Origin: Bacteroidales bacterium
GTDB lineage: Bacteria > Bacteroidota > Bacteroidia > Bacteroidales > Muribaculaceae
Reading direction: 5' to 3'
Assembly: GCA_004552485.1 (NCBI GenBank)
Contig: SFOH01000027.1
Span: 1 to 26,173 of the forward strand
DNA: 26,173 nucleotides
The notes below the pieces were generated by a model, which saw only the letters and a program-made list of their open reading frames with translations, was not told the origin of the DNA and searched no databases. Made by a program: the position numbers and the translations under genes. Of the stretch, positions 1-8,361 are shown piece by piece. Positions within the stretch are counted from its first letter, which is position 1. The number at the start of each line of letters is the position of its first letter.

Positions 1-358
1 CCTGTGAGTTGGCCACAAGCTCCTTGGCGTTGACGCCGATGTCGTAGAAGTTGCGGCGCCACTGGGGGTGACGGTTCATGGTGAGGAACTGCCATCCGGA
101 ACGGTAGGCGTAGGTGCCTGTCTGGCTCTTGCCGGCGGTGGTGAGGCACTGTGAGAGGTAGATGCCGTACTCGGCATGGTCATAGTTAATCTGGCTGGCA
201 TAATAGACTACCACGGGGAGACCCAGCTCACAGGTGTTCTTGTGAGCCACGTCGGGGTTGACGTTCTCATAGAGGTTGTCCTCGCAGCCGGTGGCGCCCA
301 GGCCGAGGACGGCTGCCAGCGCCAGCGTTTTTATAGTGTTGATGGTTTTGTTTGCCAT
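1..358 (-). CDS. SusD/RagB-family outer-membrane lipoprotein (partial, N-terminal 119 codons)
   Basis: The reading frame opens at an ATG at 358 and runs off the left edge without a stop. The N-terminus is a lipoprotein signal peptide: a Lys-bearing start, a hydrophobic core (residues about 11-22) and a lipobox ending in Cys25. Cys25 is followed at once by Glu-Asp, the acidic stretch typical of surface-exported Bacteroidota lipoproteins. The start lies only 6 bases beyond the stop of the upstream susC gene, the canonical SusC-SusD arrangement in which the SusD lipoprotein forms the lid of the transporter and binds the substrate. The visible mature part has the Tyr/Trp-rich character usual for SusD N-termini. 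The substrate cannot be told from this fragment. The family call rests on the signal peptide, the early sequence and the pairing with SusC; the TPR-containing body is outside the window. Confidence 0.85.
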   Translation of the reverse strand, partial: MANKTINTIKTLALAAVLGLGATGCEDNLYENVNPDVAHKNTCELGLPVVVYYASQINYDHAEYGIYLSQCLTTAGKSQTGTYAYRSGWQFLTMNRHPQWRRNFYDIGVNAKELVANSQ

Positions 359-364
359 GACTGT

Positions 365-3300
365 TTAGAAAGAGACGTTGACATTGAAATTGAAGCTGCG
401 CATAGAGGGCACCGAGTAGTTGTCGATGCCCATGGCACCGGTACCGTTGGCAGCGGTGGGCATCACCTGAGGATCGGCGCCGCTGTACTTGGTGGCCAGG
501 AAGAGGTTGCGACCGGTGAGCGAGCACTTCAGGCCCTTGATGGGGTTGGATGAGCCCAGCTTGTTCATCAGGCGCGTGAAGTCGTAAGCCAGGGTGACGT
601 AGCTCAGACGCAGGTATGAGCCGTTTTCAATGAAGTTGGAAGAGACGTTGTAGATGTAGTTGTTGAATGTTGTCTGGTCCAGGATGACGGGAGTGGTGTT
701 CTGTGAGTAGGTGCCGTCGCCGTTCTCGACCACGCCCTTGAAGACAACCTTGTGGTTGCGGTAGGGAACGAGGCCCTTGGCCTGGCCGTTGGAGAAGAGG
801 CCGCGGCCGGTGATGTTGGCCACGTCGCCGCCGATACGTCCGTCGAGGAGGAATGAGAGCGAGAGGTCCTTCCATGAGAAGGTGGAGCCGAAGCCGATGA
901 GGCATTTGGGCTCACGGTTACCGATGAGTTTACCTTTGGCGGGGTTGATGCGGGGATAGCCGGAGGCGTCGATGAGGACGTCGCCGTTCTCGTTGCGCAG
1001 GTAGTCGATACCGGAGAGGGCCGTGGTCGAGCCGCCCTGGTAGGCGGAGGCGAAGATGTCGCCGTACTGGCCGCCCTGAATCTCGCTGACGTTTTCGGGA
1101 AGGCTCAGCACCTTGCCGCGGTTGTAGGAGAAGTTGAGGTTGGCTGTCCAGTTGAAGTCCTTGCTCTGGAGAATGTCCTGAGCCAGTGAAATTTCCATAC
1201 CTTTGTTCTCGATAGAACCCTCGTTGCGGGTCTGGAGAATGGTACCGGATGAGGGTGACACGCGCACGCTCACAATCTGGTTGTCGACGGTGGTGTTGTA
1301 ATAGGCAATGTCCAGACGGGTGCGGTTGCGGAAGAAGCGCAGGTCAGCACCGATTTCCCATGACTTTGTCATCTCGGGCTCCAGGTAGACAGCGCGTGAG
1401 ATGGTGGGGTTCACGCCGAAACCGCCGTCGGGGAAGTTTGTCCAAGTCTTGTAGTTGTCGGAGAAGAGGTTGGTGGGAGCGTCCTTACCGACCTTTGCCC
1501 AGTTACCGCGGATCTTACCGTAAGAGAATACGGGGCTCTGAATCTTGAAGAGCTCGGAGAAGATGATACCGCCGGTGAACGAGGGGTAGAAGTAGGAAGT
1601 CTTGTCGGACTGCTTCAGCGTCGAGGAGCCGTCCATACGTCCGGTCACTGAGACCTGGATTACGCTGCGGTAGTCGAAGCGGATTTCGCCGAAGTAGCCG
1701 TACTTGTTGCGTTTGTTGTGGTTCAGGTAGACCTGAGCCTCGCCTGAGCCGTACTGCAGATATTCGGGGGTGAGGTTGTTCATGGAGATGAAGTCACCGT
1801 CCAGCACGAACTTGTAACCGCCCAGACCGGCAGAAGTGCTCTTGAGCTGTGAGTACTCGGCGCCGAGGAAGAAGTTGAGGTTGAAGTCCGAGTTGATGTT
1901 CCAGTGGTAGTTGGCCAGGGCCTGTGCACGGAACTGTTCGGAACGTGAGGGAGTGTAGACATACTCACCCATGCGGCGGTCGTAGTCTTCCTGAATACCG
2001 CTGGGGAACTGCATTGTCTCATTGCCATTCTCGTCGAGGACGGGTTCGAAGATGAACTCTTTGCCGGCGGCGGAGAAGCGGGGCATAATGGCGCTCTCGT
2101 AGGAGCTCCAGCCCTTATCGTAGTTGACCTTGCCGGTGAGGGTGAGGTTCTTGACGGGCTCCCACTGGATGGAGCCGTTGATGATTACACGTGAGCTCTC
2201 GGACTCGGAGCGGTCCTTGTAGCGTCCGTAGTAGGGAGAGACGGTGGCGTCCACACGCTGCTGGTTGGTGAGCTCGTCCCAGTTGTCATAGCGGTTGCTC
2301 CAGTTGGGAAGGCCGGTGTTGGGATCCTCGTAGTCGGACATGTCCTTGTTGATGGCCCAGCCGTAGACGGTGCTCATGGAGTTGCCGAATGCGCGGCTCT
2401 TGGAGTCGATGAAGTTGGAGGAGAGCATGATTTTCACAGCCTTCGAGGGGTTGAATTCGCCCTTCACGAAGACGCCCATGCGTTTCTTGTAGTCCTTGGG
2501 AACAACACCCTGGTTGTCCATATAGTTGGCTGAAGCGTAGGCCGAGTATTTCTCGTTGCCGCCGGACAGTGAGATGTCATACTTCTGCATGAAACCTGTG
2601 CCCAGGAAGTTGTCCACGTTGTCATAGTAGACATCCTCGGTGCCCATGCGGGGACCCCAGCCGCCGGCAGTGTTGCTGACGTAGAAGCCGTTGGCACCGC
2701 CCACGTAGATGTCCTGGAGTTTGGGTTTGCGGAGAACGTTGCTGATTTCCCAGCCGCCGTTGACGGTTACGTTCACCTTGCCCTCCTTACCGGACTTGGT
2801 AGTGATGATGATGACGCCGTTGGCACCCTCCTGACCGTAAAGAGCGGATGCGGCAGCACCTTTCAGCACTGACATCGACTCGATATCGGAGGAGTTGATA
2901 TCGCCAATCGCGCTGGCACCGCCGCGCACGGCCATGCCGTCGATAACGAAAAGAGGCTCGTTGCTCTGGGCGTTGTTGATGGATGAGATGGCGCGCACCA
3001 CAATCTGCGATGCGGAGTTAGGCGAACCACCGGCGGTGGACACCTGAAGGCCGGCCACCTTGCCCTGGAGGGAGTTGACGAAGTTGGCGCTTTGGCCGGC
3101 TGTCACTTCGTCGGCCTTCAGCTCGCTGACCGAGAAGTTCAGCTTTGACTTTTCCTGGCTCTGACCCATGGCGGTTACCACCACCTCGCCCAGAGTCTCG
3201 GTGTCGTCGGTGAGCTGCACGTCGATGACGGTTTTCGAGCCCACCGTGATGGTCTGTGTCTTTGAGCCCACGTACGAGAAGACCAGAACGCTCTTGTCAG

Positions 3301-3484
3301 AGGGCACGTTGATTGAATATTTTCCGTCGAGGTCAGTGGCAACGCCTCCGGCAACGCCCTTGACTTGTACGGAAACGCCCATACAGGGGTCTCCGAATGA
3401 GTCGAGCACTGTACCGGTGACCACGCGGGCCTGCGCCAGCAAGGCCACGAGGGAAAACAACAGAAGGAATAGATGTTTCTTCAT
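365..3484 (-). CDS. SusC/RagA-family TonB-linked outer-membrane transporter
   Basis: This 1039-residue protein has the full SusC layout. It starts with a Sec signal peptide (about residues 1-19, MKKHLFLLLFSLVALLAQA). A CarboxypepD_reg-like beta-sandwich follows (about 20-93), then a TonB-box-like EVVVTAMG at 100-107. The plug domain (about 130-235) includes LQGKVAGLQV, the FVIDGM segment and GANGVIIITTKSG. A long beta-barrel rich in aromatic and Asn/Gly residues ends in an aromatic C-terminal strand (FNFNVNVSF). The protein should import a SusD-captured glycan, glycopeptide or peptide across the outer membrane using TonB energy. The length is normal for the family and the frame is intact. The SusD gene follows after 6 bases. 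No sigma/anti-sigma pair, hybrid sensor or glycoside hydrolase is visible, so the substrate is unknown. A possible promoter lies far upstream, about 345 bases before the start codon. Confidence 0.96.
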   Translation of the reverse strand: MKKHLFLLLFSLVALLAQARVVTGTVLDSFGDPCMGVSVQVKGVAGGVATDLDGKYSINVPSDKSVLVFSYVGSKTQTITVGSKTVIDVQLTDDTETLGEVVVTAMGQSQEKSKLNFSVSELKADEVTAGQSANFVNSLQGKVAGLQVSTAGGSPNSASQIVVRAISSINNAQSNEPLFVIDGMAVRGGASAIGDINSSDIESMSVLKGAAASALYGQEGANGVIIITTKSGKEGKVNVTVNGGWEISNVLRKPKLQDIYVGGANGFYVSNTAGGWGPRMGTEDVYYDNVDNFLGTGFMQKYDISLSGGNEKYSAYASANYMDNQGVVPKDYKKRMGVFVKGEFNPSKAVKIMLSSNFIDSKSRAFGNSMSTVYGWAINKDMSDYEDPNTGLPNWSNRYDNWDELTNQQRVDATVSPYYGRYKDRSESESSRVIINGSIQWEPVKNLTLTGKVNYDKGWSSYESAIMPRFSAAGKEFIFEPVLDENGNETMQFPSGIQEDYDRRMGEYVYTPSRSEQFRAQALANYHWNINSDFNLNFFLGAEYSQLKSTSAGLGGYKFVLDGDFISMNNLTPEYLQYGSGEAQVYLNHNKRNKYGYFGEIRFDYRSVIQVSVTGRMDGSSTLKQSDKTSYFYPSFTGGIIFSELFKIQSPVFSYGKIRGNWAKVGKDAPTNLFSDNYKTWTNFPDGGFGVNPTISRAVYLEPEMTKSWEIGADLRFFRNRTRLDIAYYNTTVDNQIVSVRVSPSSGTILQTRNEGSIENKGMEISLAQDILQSKDFNWTANLNFSYNRGKVLSLPENVSEIQGGQYGDIFASAYQGGSTTALSGIDYLRNENGDVLIDASGYPRINPAKGKLIGNREPKCLIGFGSTFSWKDLSLSFLLDGRIGGDVANITGRGLFSNGQAKGLVPYRNHKVVFKGVVENGDGTYSQNTTPVILDQTTFNNYIYNVSSNFIENGSYLRLSYVTLAYDFTRLMNKLGSSNPIKGLKCSLTGRNLFLATKYSGADPQVMPTAANGTGAMGIDNYSVPSMRSFNFNVNVSF

Positions 3485-3780
3485 AACGATTTCATTTGTT
3501 GTTATTCAAGGTTTGGTTAATTTACTCTGATTAATTGATTGATTGTCATGAACTGTTTTTTTGTATTTGTTTATTAAATTTGATTTTTAAGGAGTGCGGA
3601 TGCGCGCACGCGTGATGGGAGTTGGAGGCCGGGGTCCGGAAAGGGCAGCCGGCTTGGACGCAAGCGCAGAGCGCAGCTTTCGCCGCGGTCATCGGGAGGA
3701 GAGAGTTTGTCAGCTTATAGGCAAAAAGGTGATGAAAAGATTGGTATTCAGTTGATTTATAATGGTATTGATTTGAGAAG

Positions 3781-3806
3781 GGCGTTGGGCGCTGTTCCCA
3801 AACGCC
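3781..3806. other. Imperfect hairpin in the susC leader region
   Basis: GGCGTTGGG at 3781-3789 pairs with CCC-A-AACGCC at 3797-3806 with one bulged A and a 7-base loop. An alternative outer pairing, GAAGGGC (3777-3783) with GCCCTTC (3809-3815), would compete with it. It lies just downstream, on the minus strand, of a TAnnTTTG element, so it could form at the 5' end of a susC-directed transcript. Its function is not known. Confidence 0.5.
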
Positions 3807-3828
3807 GGGCCCTTCCGCGTCTAAGCTA

Positions 3829-3836
3829 CAAACTTA
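3829..3836 (-). promoter_or_regulatory. Candidate -7 element directed toward susC
   Basis: On the minus strand these bases read TAAGTTTG, a perfect match to the Bacteroidota TAnnTTTG -7 box. No good TTTG -33 element sits 19-21 bases upstream; that region reads CTCT within a T/C-rich tract. If it is used, the susC leader would be about 340 bases long. It could instead start a short RNA or be a chance match. Confidence 0.35.
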
Positions 3837-3993
3837 CCACATTTTTTGGAGAAAAAAGAGGTTTGTTAATATTGTTTAACACAGTTTTGTTTTCGCCAAC
3901 GTTTTTTAACGCGCCCGGCGGCCCGGCTACGGGGCGCCAAGGGCAGGCAGAGAGCGCAGGCGCGGGCGAGCCGGGCAGGCGGCCAACCCGGAG

Positions 3994-4021
3994 GACCGTG
4001 CCGGGAGCCTGCGGCTCCCGG
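3994..4021. repeat. 28-base palindromic repeat, copy 1
   Basis: CCGGGAGCC at 4001-4009 and GGCTCCCGG at 4013-4021 form a perfect 9-bp stem with a 3-base loop, preceded by GACCGTG. The whole 28-base unit recurs, reverse-complemented and with one mismatch, at 17437-17464 downstream of era. It lies inside a GC-rich island of the susC/topA spacer. The match covers flank as well as stem, which points to a dispersed intergenic repeat rather than two unrelated terminators. Confidence 0.65.
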
Positions 4022-4114
4022 TGGGCGCCGGACCGCGGGCCAAGCCTCGCGCACGCCCGCGCGCGTTGAATTATTTTTTCCTTATAATGTGCCGTGTTTT
4101 TCAAACTTTTTCAT

Positions 4115-4122
4115 TACTTTTG
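4115..4122 (+). promoter_or_regulatory. Candidate -7 element for the topA operon
   Basis: TACTTTTG matches the Bacteroidota TAnnTTTG box 76 bases before the topA start. The -33 region about 20 bases upstream (4091-4094, GCCG) does not match TTTG, so only half of the promoter signature is present. It is the best candidate for driving the downstream seven-gene run. Confidence 0.45.
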
Positions 4123-4198
4123 TGCCCGTATTTTGAACTGCGGGCCCTCCGCGCCCCGCCGCCCCTTTCATGAAAACTACAAAACACAATAGAACAGC

Positions 4199-6544
4199 AT
4201 GCAGAAAAATCTTGTGATTGTTGAGTCGCCGGCAAAGGCCAAAACCATCGAAAAATTCCTGGGCAGTGACTACAAGGTCATGTCCAGCTACGGCCATATC
4301 CGTGACCTCTGCAAGAAAAATTTCTCCGTTGAAGTCGACAACGGATACAAACCCATATACGAAATCCCCGAGGACAAAAAAGGCATCGTTGCCGACCTGA
4401 AGAAGGCCGCCAAAAAAGCCGAGACCGTGTGGCTGGCGTCCGATGAAGACCGTGAGGGAGAGGCCATTGCGTGGCACCTGTACGAGGTGCTGGGGCTCAA
4501 ACCCGAGAACACGCGCCGCATCGTCTTCCACGAAATCACCAAGAACGCCATCCTCCATGCCATCGAAAATCCGCGCGACATCGACCTCAACCTCGTCGAC
4601 GCCCAGCAGGCCCGCCGCGTCCTCGACCGCATCGTGGGCTTCGAGCTGAGCCCCGTGCTGTGGAAGAAGATCAAGCCGCAGCTCTCGGCCGGCCGCGTCC
4701 AGTCCGTGGCCGTGCGCCTCATCGTCGACCGCGAGGAGGAGATCAAAAACTTCAAGGCCGAGCCCTATATGCGCGTCACCGGGCGCTTCGACACCGCCGC
4801 CGGCCACGCCGTGCGCGCCGAGCTGAGCCGCCGTCTCCCCGACATGGACGCCGCGCAGAAGTTCCTCGAGGACTGCCGCGGCGCCGCCTTCACCGTCGGC
4901 GACGTCCAGGTCAAGCCCTTGCGCAAGAGTCCGGCGCCGCCCTTCACCACCTCCACGCTCCAGCAGGAGGCCTCGCGCAAGCTCGGTTTCACCGTCTCGC
5001 AGACCATGATGGTGGCCCAGCGCCTCTATGAGGCCGGTCACATCACCTACATGCGTACCGACTCGCTCAACCTCAGCAGCCTCGCCATCGACGCCATCTC
5101 CAAGGAAATCGAGAACAACATCGGCGCCCCCTACCTGAAAGTGCGCCACTACCACACCTCCAGCAAGGGCGCCCAGGAGGCCCACGAGGCCATCCGTCCC
5201 ACATACATCGAGCAGCACGCCATCGAGGGAACGCCCCAGGAGAAGAAGCTCTACAACCTCATCTGGAAGCGCACCATCGCCTCGCAGATGGCCGACGCCG
5301 AAATCGAGAAGACCACCGTCGACATCGGCATCAGCACACGTCCCGAGCACTTCACCGCCTCCGGCGAAGTCATCAAGTTCGACGGCTTCCTGAAGATTTA
5401 CATCGAGGGCCACGACGACGAAAACGTCAACGAGTCGGAGACCTCCGACATGCTGCCCAAGATGAGCGCCGGCGAGAGCCTCGCCGCCCGCGAAATCACC
5501 GCCCACGAGCGCTTCACCCAGCAGCCCGCGCGCTACACCGAGGCCTCGCTGGTCAAGAAGCTTGAGGAGCTGGGCATCGGCCGCCCGTCGACCTACGCCC
5601 CCACCATCTCAACCATCCAGCAGCGCGAATACGTCGAGAAAGGCGAGCGCGAGGGCGAGGAGCGCACCGTCTCAACCCTCACCCTCACCGGCGAGGAAAT
5701 CACCCGCTCGTCGCGCCGCGAGACCTTCGGTGCCGAGAAGGGCAAGCTCATCCCCACCGACATCGGCATCATCGTCAACCGCTTCCTCACCGAATACTTC
5801 CCCCGCATCCTCGACTACAACTTCACGGCGCGCGTCGAGGGCAAGTTCGACGAAATCGCCGAGGGCGAGCTGCGCTGGCAGGACGAAATCGGCGGCTTCT
5901 ACACCGGCTTCCATCCCGACGTGGAAAAAGCACTGAACATGCGCCTCGAGCACAAGGTCGGCGAGCGACTCTTAGGCAACGACCCCGCCACGGGTCAGCC
6001 CGTGACCGTGAAAATCGGCCGCTTCGGCCCGCTGGTGCAGGTGGGCGGCAACGACGGCGACGAGAAGCCGCGTTTCGCCTCGCTGCAGAAGGGTCAGAGC
6101 GTCGAGACCATCACCCTTGAGGAGGCGCTCAAGCTCTTCAAGACCAGCCGCAGCCTGGGCGAGTACGAGGGCGAGGCAGTCAGCGTCGGCTCGGGCCGCT
6201 TCGGTCCCTACATCAAGCACAGCGGCAAGTTCATCTCCATCCCCAAGGACATGGACGCCACTGCCGTCACCCTCGACGACGCCATCGCCCTCATCGAGGC
6301 CAAGCGCACCGAGGAGCGCAACAAGATTGTGAAAGAATTCGCCGAGGACGCCGACGTGCGCATCCTCAACGGCCGCTACGGCGTGTACATCAGCGCCGGC
6401 GGCTCCAACTATAAGATTCCCAAGACCGTGGCCGAGCCGTCGGCGCTGACCCTCGAGCAGTGCCGCGAAATCATCGCCGCCCAGGACAGCAAGCCGCGCC
6501 GCACCACGCGCCGCGCCGCCTCCGCCGCCCGCAAAACAAAATAA
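4199..6544 (+). CDS. topA: DNA topoisomerase I (type IA)
   Basis: This 781-residue protein relaxes negative supercoils by transient cleavage of one strand. The N-terminal Toprim domain starts with LVIVESPAKAKTIEKFLG (Glu9 is the conserved acid) and holds the DxDxE triad at Asp82, Asp84 and Glu86. The active-site segment is ITYMRTDS, with catalytic Tyr284. The C-terminus carries repeated GRFGPLVQ, GRFGPYIK and GRYGVYIS units (about residues 610-750), the zinc-free TopoI C-terminal repeats. It ends in a basic RRTTRRAASAARKTK-type tail. No Cys4 zinc fingers of the E. coli kind are present. The start was chosen because it places the Toprim motif at the very N-terminus. topA is the first gene of a compact plus-strand run; the next gene begins after 12 bases. 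Confidence 0.98.
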   Translation: MQKNLVIVESPAKAKTIEKFLGSDYKVMSSYGHIRDLCKKNFSVEVDNGYKPIYEIPEDKKGIVADLKKAAKKAETVWLASDEDREGEAIAWHLYEVLGLKPENTRRIVFHEITKNAILHAIENPRDIDLNLVDAQQARRVLDRIVGFELSPVLWKKIKPQLSAGRVQSVAVRLIVDREEEIKNFKAEPYMRVTGRFDTAAGHAVRAELSRRLPDMDAAQKFLEDCRGAAFTVGDVQVKPLRKSPAPPFTTSTLQQEASRKLGFTVSQTMMVAQRLYEAGHITYMRTDSLNLSSLAIDAISKEIENNIGAPYLKVRHYHTSSKGAQEAHEAIRPTYIEQHAIEGTPQEKKLYNLIWKRTIASQMADAEIEKTTVDIGISTRPEHFTASGEVIKFDGFLKIYIEGHDDENVNESETSDMLPKMSAGESLAAREITAHERFTQQPARYTEASLVKKLEELGIGRPSTYAPTISTIQQREYVEKGEREGEERTVSTLTLTGEEITRSSRRETFGAEKGKLIPTDIGIIVNRFLTEYFPRILDYNFTARVEGKFDEIAEGELRWQDEIGGFYTGFHPDVEKALNMRLEHKVGERLLGNDPATGQPVTVKIGRFGPLVQVGGNDGDEKPRFASLQKGQSVETITLEEALKLFKTSRSLGEYEGEAVSVGSGRFGPYIKHSGKFISIPKDMDATAVTLDDAIALIEAKRTEERNKIVKEFAEDADVRILNGRYGVYISAGGSNYKIPKTVAEPSALTLEQCREIIAAQDSKPRRTTRRAASAARKTK

Positions 6545-6556
6545 CGCACCACCGCA

Positions 6557-7495
6557 ATGGCAAAACCCCGCAAACAGCTGGCCCATAAGCCGGGCGCCGA
6601 GGGCGCTCCCTTCCGCCCGGACGTCATCGAGCGCGTCGCCGTCGCCGCCGGTCCCGAACCGGTGCGCCTCCTCGACGCTCTCTTCGCCGCCATGCCCCAA
6701 CGCAAGCGCCTCACCGTCAAAGACTTCCTCAAGCACGGCCAGGTGATGGTCGACGGCACCGTCGTCACACAGTTCGACCGGCCCGTCACCGCCGCCTCGG
6801 ACATCCGCGTGAACATCTCGCGCCAGTGGCAGACCTTCTCCAACCCGCGCCTGAAGATTGTCTATGAGGACGACGACATCCTGGTGGTCAACAAGGGCTA
6901 CGGCCTGCTGAGCGTCTCCACCGACCGCGTCCACAACGGCACGGCCTACTCGCTCCTGCGCGACTATCTCAAGCGCAAGGACCCGCGCAACAAGCTCTTC
7001 ATCGTCCACCGTCTCGACCGCTCCACCTCCGGCCTCATGCTCTTCGCCAAAAGCGCCGAAGCCAAGGAGGCGATGCAGCACAACTGGAACAATATGGTGC
7101 TCGACCGCCGCTATGCCGCTGTCGTCGAGGGCGTTCCCGAGCAGGAGAAGGGCACGCAGCGCTCCTATCTGGCCGAGAACTCGCAGATGCTGGTCTACTC
7201 CACCGACAATCCCGAGGAGGGCAAGCTCGCCGTCACACGCTGGCGGCTGATGAAGGCCCGCAACGGCTATGCCCTGCTGGACGTGAGCCTCGACACGGGC
7301 CGCAAGAACCAGATTCGCGTGCACATGGCCGACATGGGCCATCCCATCGCCGGCGACCGCAAATACGGCGCCCGCACTTCGCCCATGCACCGCGTCGCCC
7401 TCCACGCCCGCACGCTCCGTTTCATCCATCCCATAACCCGCGCCGACATGAACTTCGAGTGTCCCCTGCCGGCCTCATTCACCCGCCTTGTATAA
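6557..7495 (+). CDS. RluA-family pseudouridine synthase with S4-like N-terminus
   Basis: This 312-residue protein should isomerise uridine to pseudouridine in RNA, most likely 23S rRNA. An S4-like RNA-binding region (about residues 36-90) includes VKDFLKHGQVMVDGTVV. The catalytic domain has KIVYEDDDILVVNK (about 100-113) and the signature HRLDRSTSG at 151-159, with catalytic Asp154. GRKNQIRVHMADMGHPIAGD is the RluA motif III region. The S4 domain makes it RluC/RluD-like, but the modified position cannot be assigned from sequence alone. It begins 12 bases after topA, and its stop codon directly abuts the next start, so it is almost certainly cotranscribed with both neighbours. The first 20 residues are a basic, Pro/Gly-containing extension of unknown role. 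Confidence 0.93.
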   Translation: MAKPRKQLAHKPGAEGAPFRPDVIERVAVAAGPEPVRLLDALFAAMPQRKRLTVKDFLKHGQVMVDGTVVTQFDRPVTAASDIRVNISRQWQTFSNPRLKIVYEDDDILVVNKGYGLLSVSTDRVHNGTAYSLLRDYLKRKDPRNKLFIVHRLDRSTSGLMLFAKSAEAKEAMQHNWNNMVLDRRYAAVVEGVPEQEKGTQRSYLAENSQMLVYSTDNPEEGKLAVTRWRLMKARNGYALLDVSLDTGRKNQIRVHMADMGHPIAGDRKYGARTSPMHRVALHARTLRFIHPITRADMNFECPLPASFTRLV

Positions 7496-8359
7496 ATGAG
7501 CCCGGACCCCAATATACCCGCCTCCGCGCCCCTCGAGCCCAACCTGGTGCCCAACCCGCAGACATGCCGTATGGCCCTGCGCGTGAGCCCCGAGGCCCTC
7601 GACGTGGTCATCGTCTCGCGCGTCAACGACAACGCCCTGATATGGCGGCGCCTGCCCATGCCCGACTCCGCCGACTCCGACGGCGCCATCTCCGTGCGCT
7701 CGCTCGAAGAGGTGGTCTATGACAACCGTCTGCTGCTCAGCGACTTCGCCGCCGTCGACGTGCTCATCGACACGCCCCGATTCATGGCCATCCCCAACGA
7801 GACAGCCGCCGACACAGGCAAAGTGGAGGAGATTTTCGGCTCGCTCTATCCCGACGACGAGCAGGACGTCATCGTCTCGCGCGCCACTGACGACGCCGCC
7901 ATCGCCTTCTCTGCCGACCCGGCCCTGACGGCCTTCCTGCGCCGCACCTTCGGCGCCGGCGTGCGCATCTCCCACGTCATGGCCCCGCTCGTGCGCTTCT
8001 TCGCCATCAAGACGCGCCTGGGCAACAACGGCAAGCTCCACCTCCACATGGACGGCCGCCGCGCCACCCTCATCGCCTTCGGCCGCGAGGGCCTGCTCAT
8101 GGCCAACACCTTCCGCGTCAACGCCGCCGAGGACGCCGTCTTCTACACCCTCACCGCCGCTCACCATCTCGGCTTCGACAACGCCACGGACCGCGTCATC
8201 GTCTCCGGCGACTCGGACCTGCGCGACTCAGTGCTGCCGTTGCTGCGGCGCTCGCTGAGCTATGTCATGCCCCTGATTTTTCCCTCCGACATCTTCAAAC
8301 TCGGCCGCGACGCACTGCGCGCCCCCTTTGAACTTATCGCTCTCCCTCTAATTGACTGA
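7496..8359 (+). CDS. DUF3822-family protein
   Basis: This 287-residue protein resembles the Bacteroidota DUF3822 family, which is regularly found just upstream of rsmD, as here. It has no signal peptide or membrane segment, so it should be cytoplasmic. It looks like two ASKHA/pilus-ATPase-like halves: strand-rich segments such as LDVVIVSRV and KLHLHMDGRRATLIAF, and a C-terminal DRVIVSGDSDLRDSVLPLL segment. The fold statement is an inference. The start codon immediately follows the stop of the pseudouridine synthase. The family-like sequence begins near Met26 (MALRVSPEALDVVIV), so the Pro-rich first 25 residues may be an extension or a sign that translation starts at Met26. The stop is 2 bases before rsmD. 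No biochemical function is established; the linkage suggests a role near rRNA methylation. Confidence 0.75.
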   Translation: MSPDPNIPASAPLEPNLVPNPQTCRMALRVSPEALDVVIVSRVNDNALIWRRLPMPDSADSDGAISVRSLEEVVYDNRLLLSDFAAVDVLIDTPRFMAIPNETAADTGKVEEIFGSLYPDDEQDVIVSRATDDAAIAFSADPALTAFLRRTFGAGVRISHVMAPLVRFFAIKTRLGNNGKLHLHMDGRRATLIAFGREGLLMANTFRVNAAEDAVFYTLTAAHHLGFDNATDRVIVSGDSDLRDSVLPLLRRSLSYVMPLIFPSDIFKLGRDALRAPFELIALPLID

Positions 8360-8361
8360 CC

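Larger units (their letters stand above)
3485..4198. other. Divergent spacer between susC and topA with GC-rich islands and hairpins
   Basis: This is 714 bases without a convincing gene. It alternates between AT-rich DNA (3485-3590, 3705-3775, 3830-3905, 4068-4130) and two very GC-rich blocks (about 3595-3700 and 3910-4067). The open frames that cross it show no recognisable protein and change composition abruptly where they cross the blocks. It holds a candidate minus-strand promoter (3829-3836), a hairpin (3781-3806), a palindromic repeat (3994-4021) and a candidate topA promoter (4115-4122). No tRNA, rRNA or recognised structured-RNA core was seen by eye. Confidence 0.6.

Noticed and set aside
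3575..3582. TAAATTTG on the plus strand as a promoter
   Set aside because: No TTG-type element lies 19-21 bases upstream, and no gene follows for over 600 bases.
3595..3720. RNase P, tmRNA or SRP RNA in the first GC-rich block
   Set aside because: None of the conserved core sequences of these RNAs could be seen.
3707..4069. 120-codon plus-strand open frame in the susC/topA spacer
   Set aside because: Its composition shifts from ordinary to Pro/Gly/Arg-rich exactly where it enters the GC-rich island, and nothing in it resembles a protein family.
4082..5506. Long minus-strand open frame antisense to topA, with similar long antisense frames opposite addA, der, the acyl-CoA ligase and pdxB
   Set aside because: These are by-products of GC-rich codon use on the coding strand; the translations are Val/Gly/Ala/Asp-rich with no recognisable motifs, while the plus-strand genes have intact catalytic motifs.
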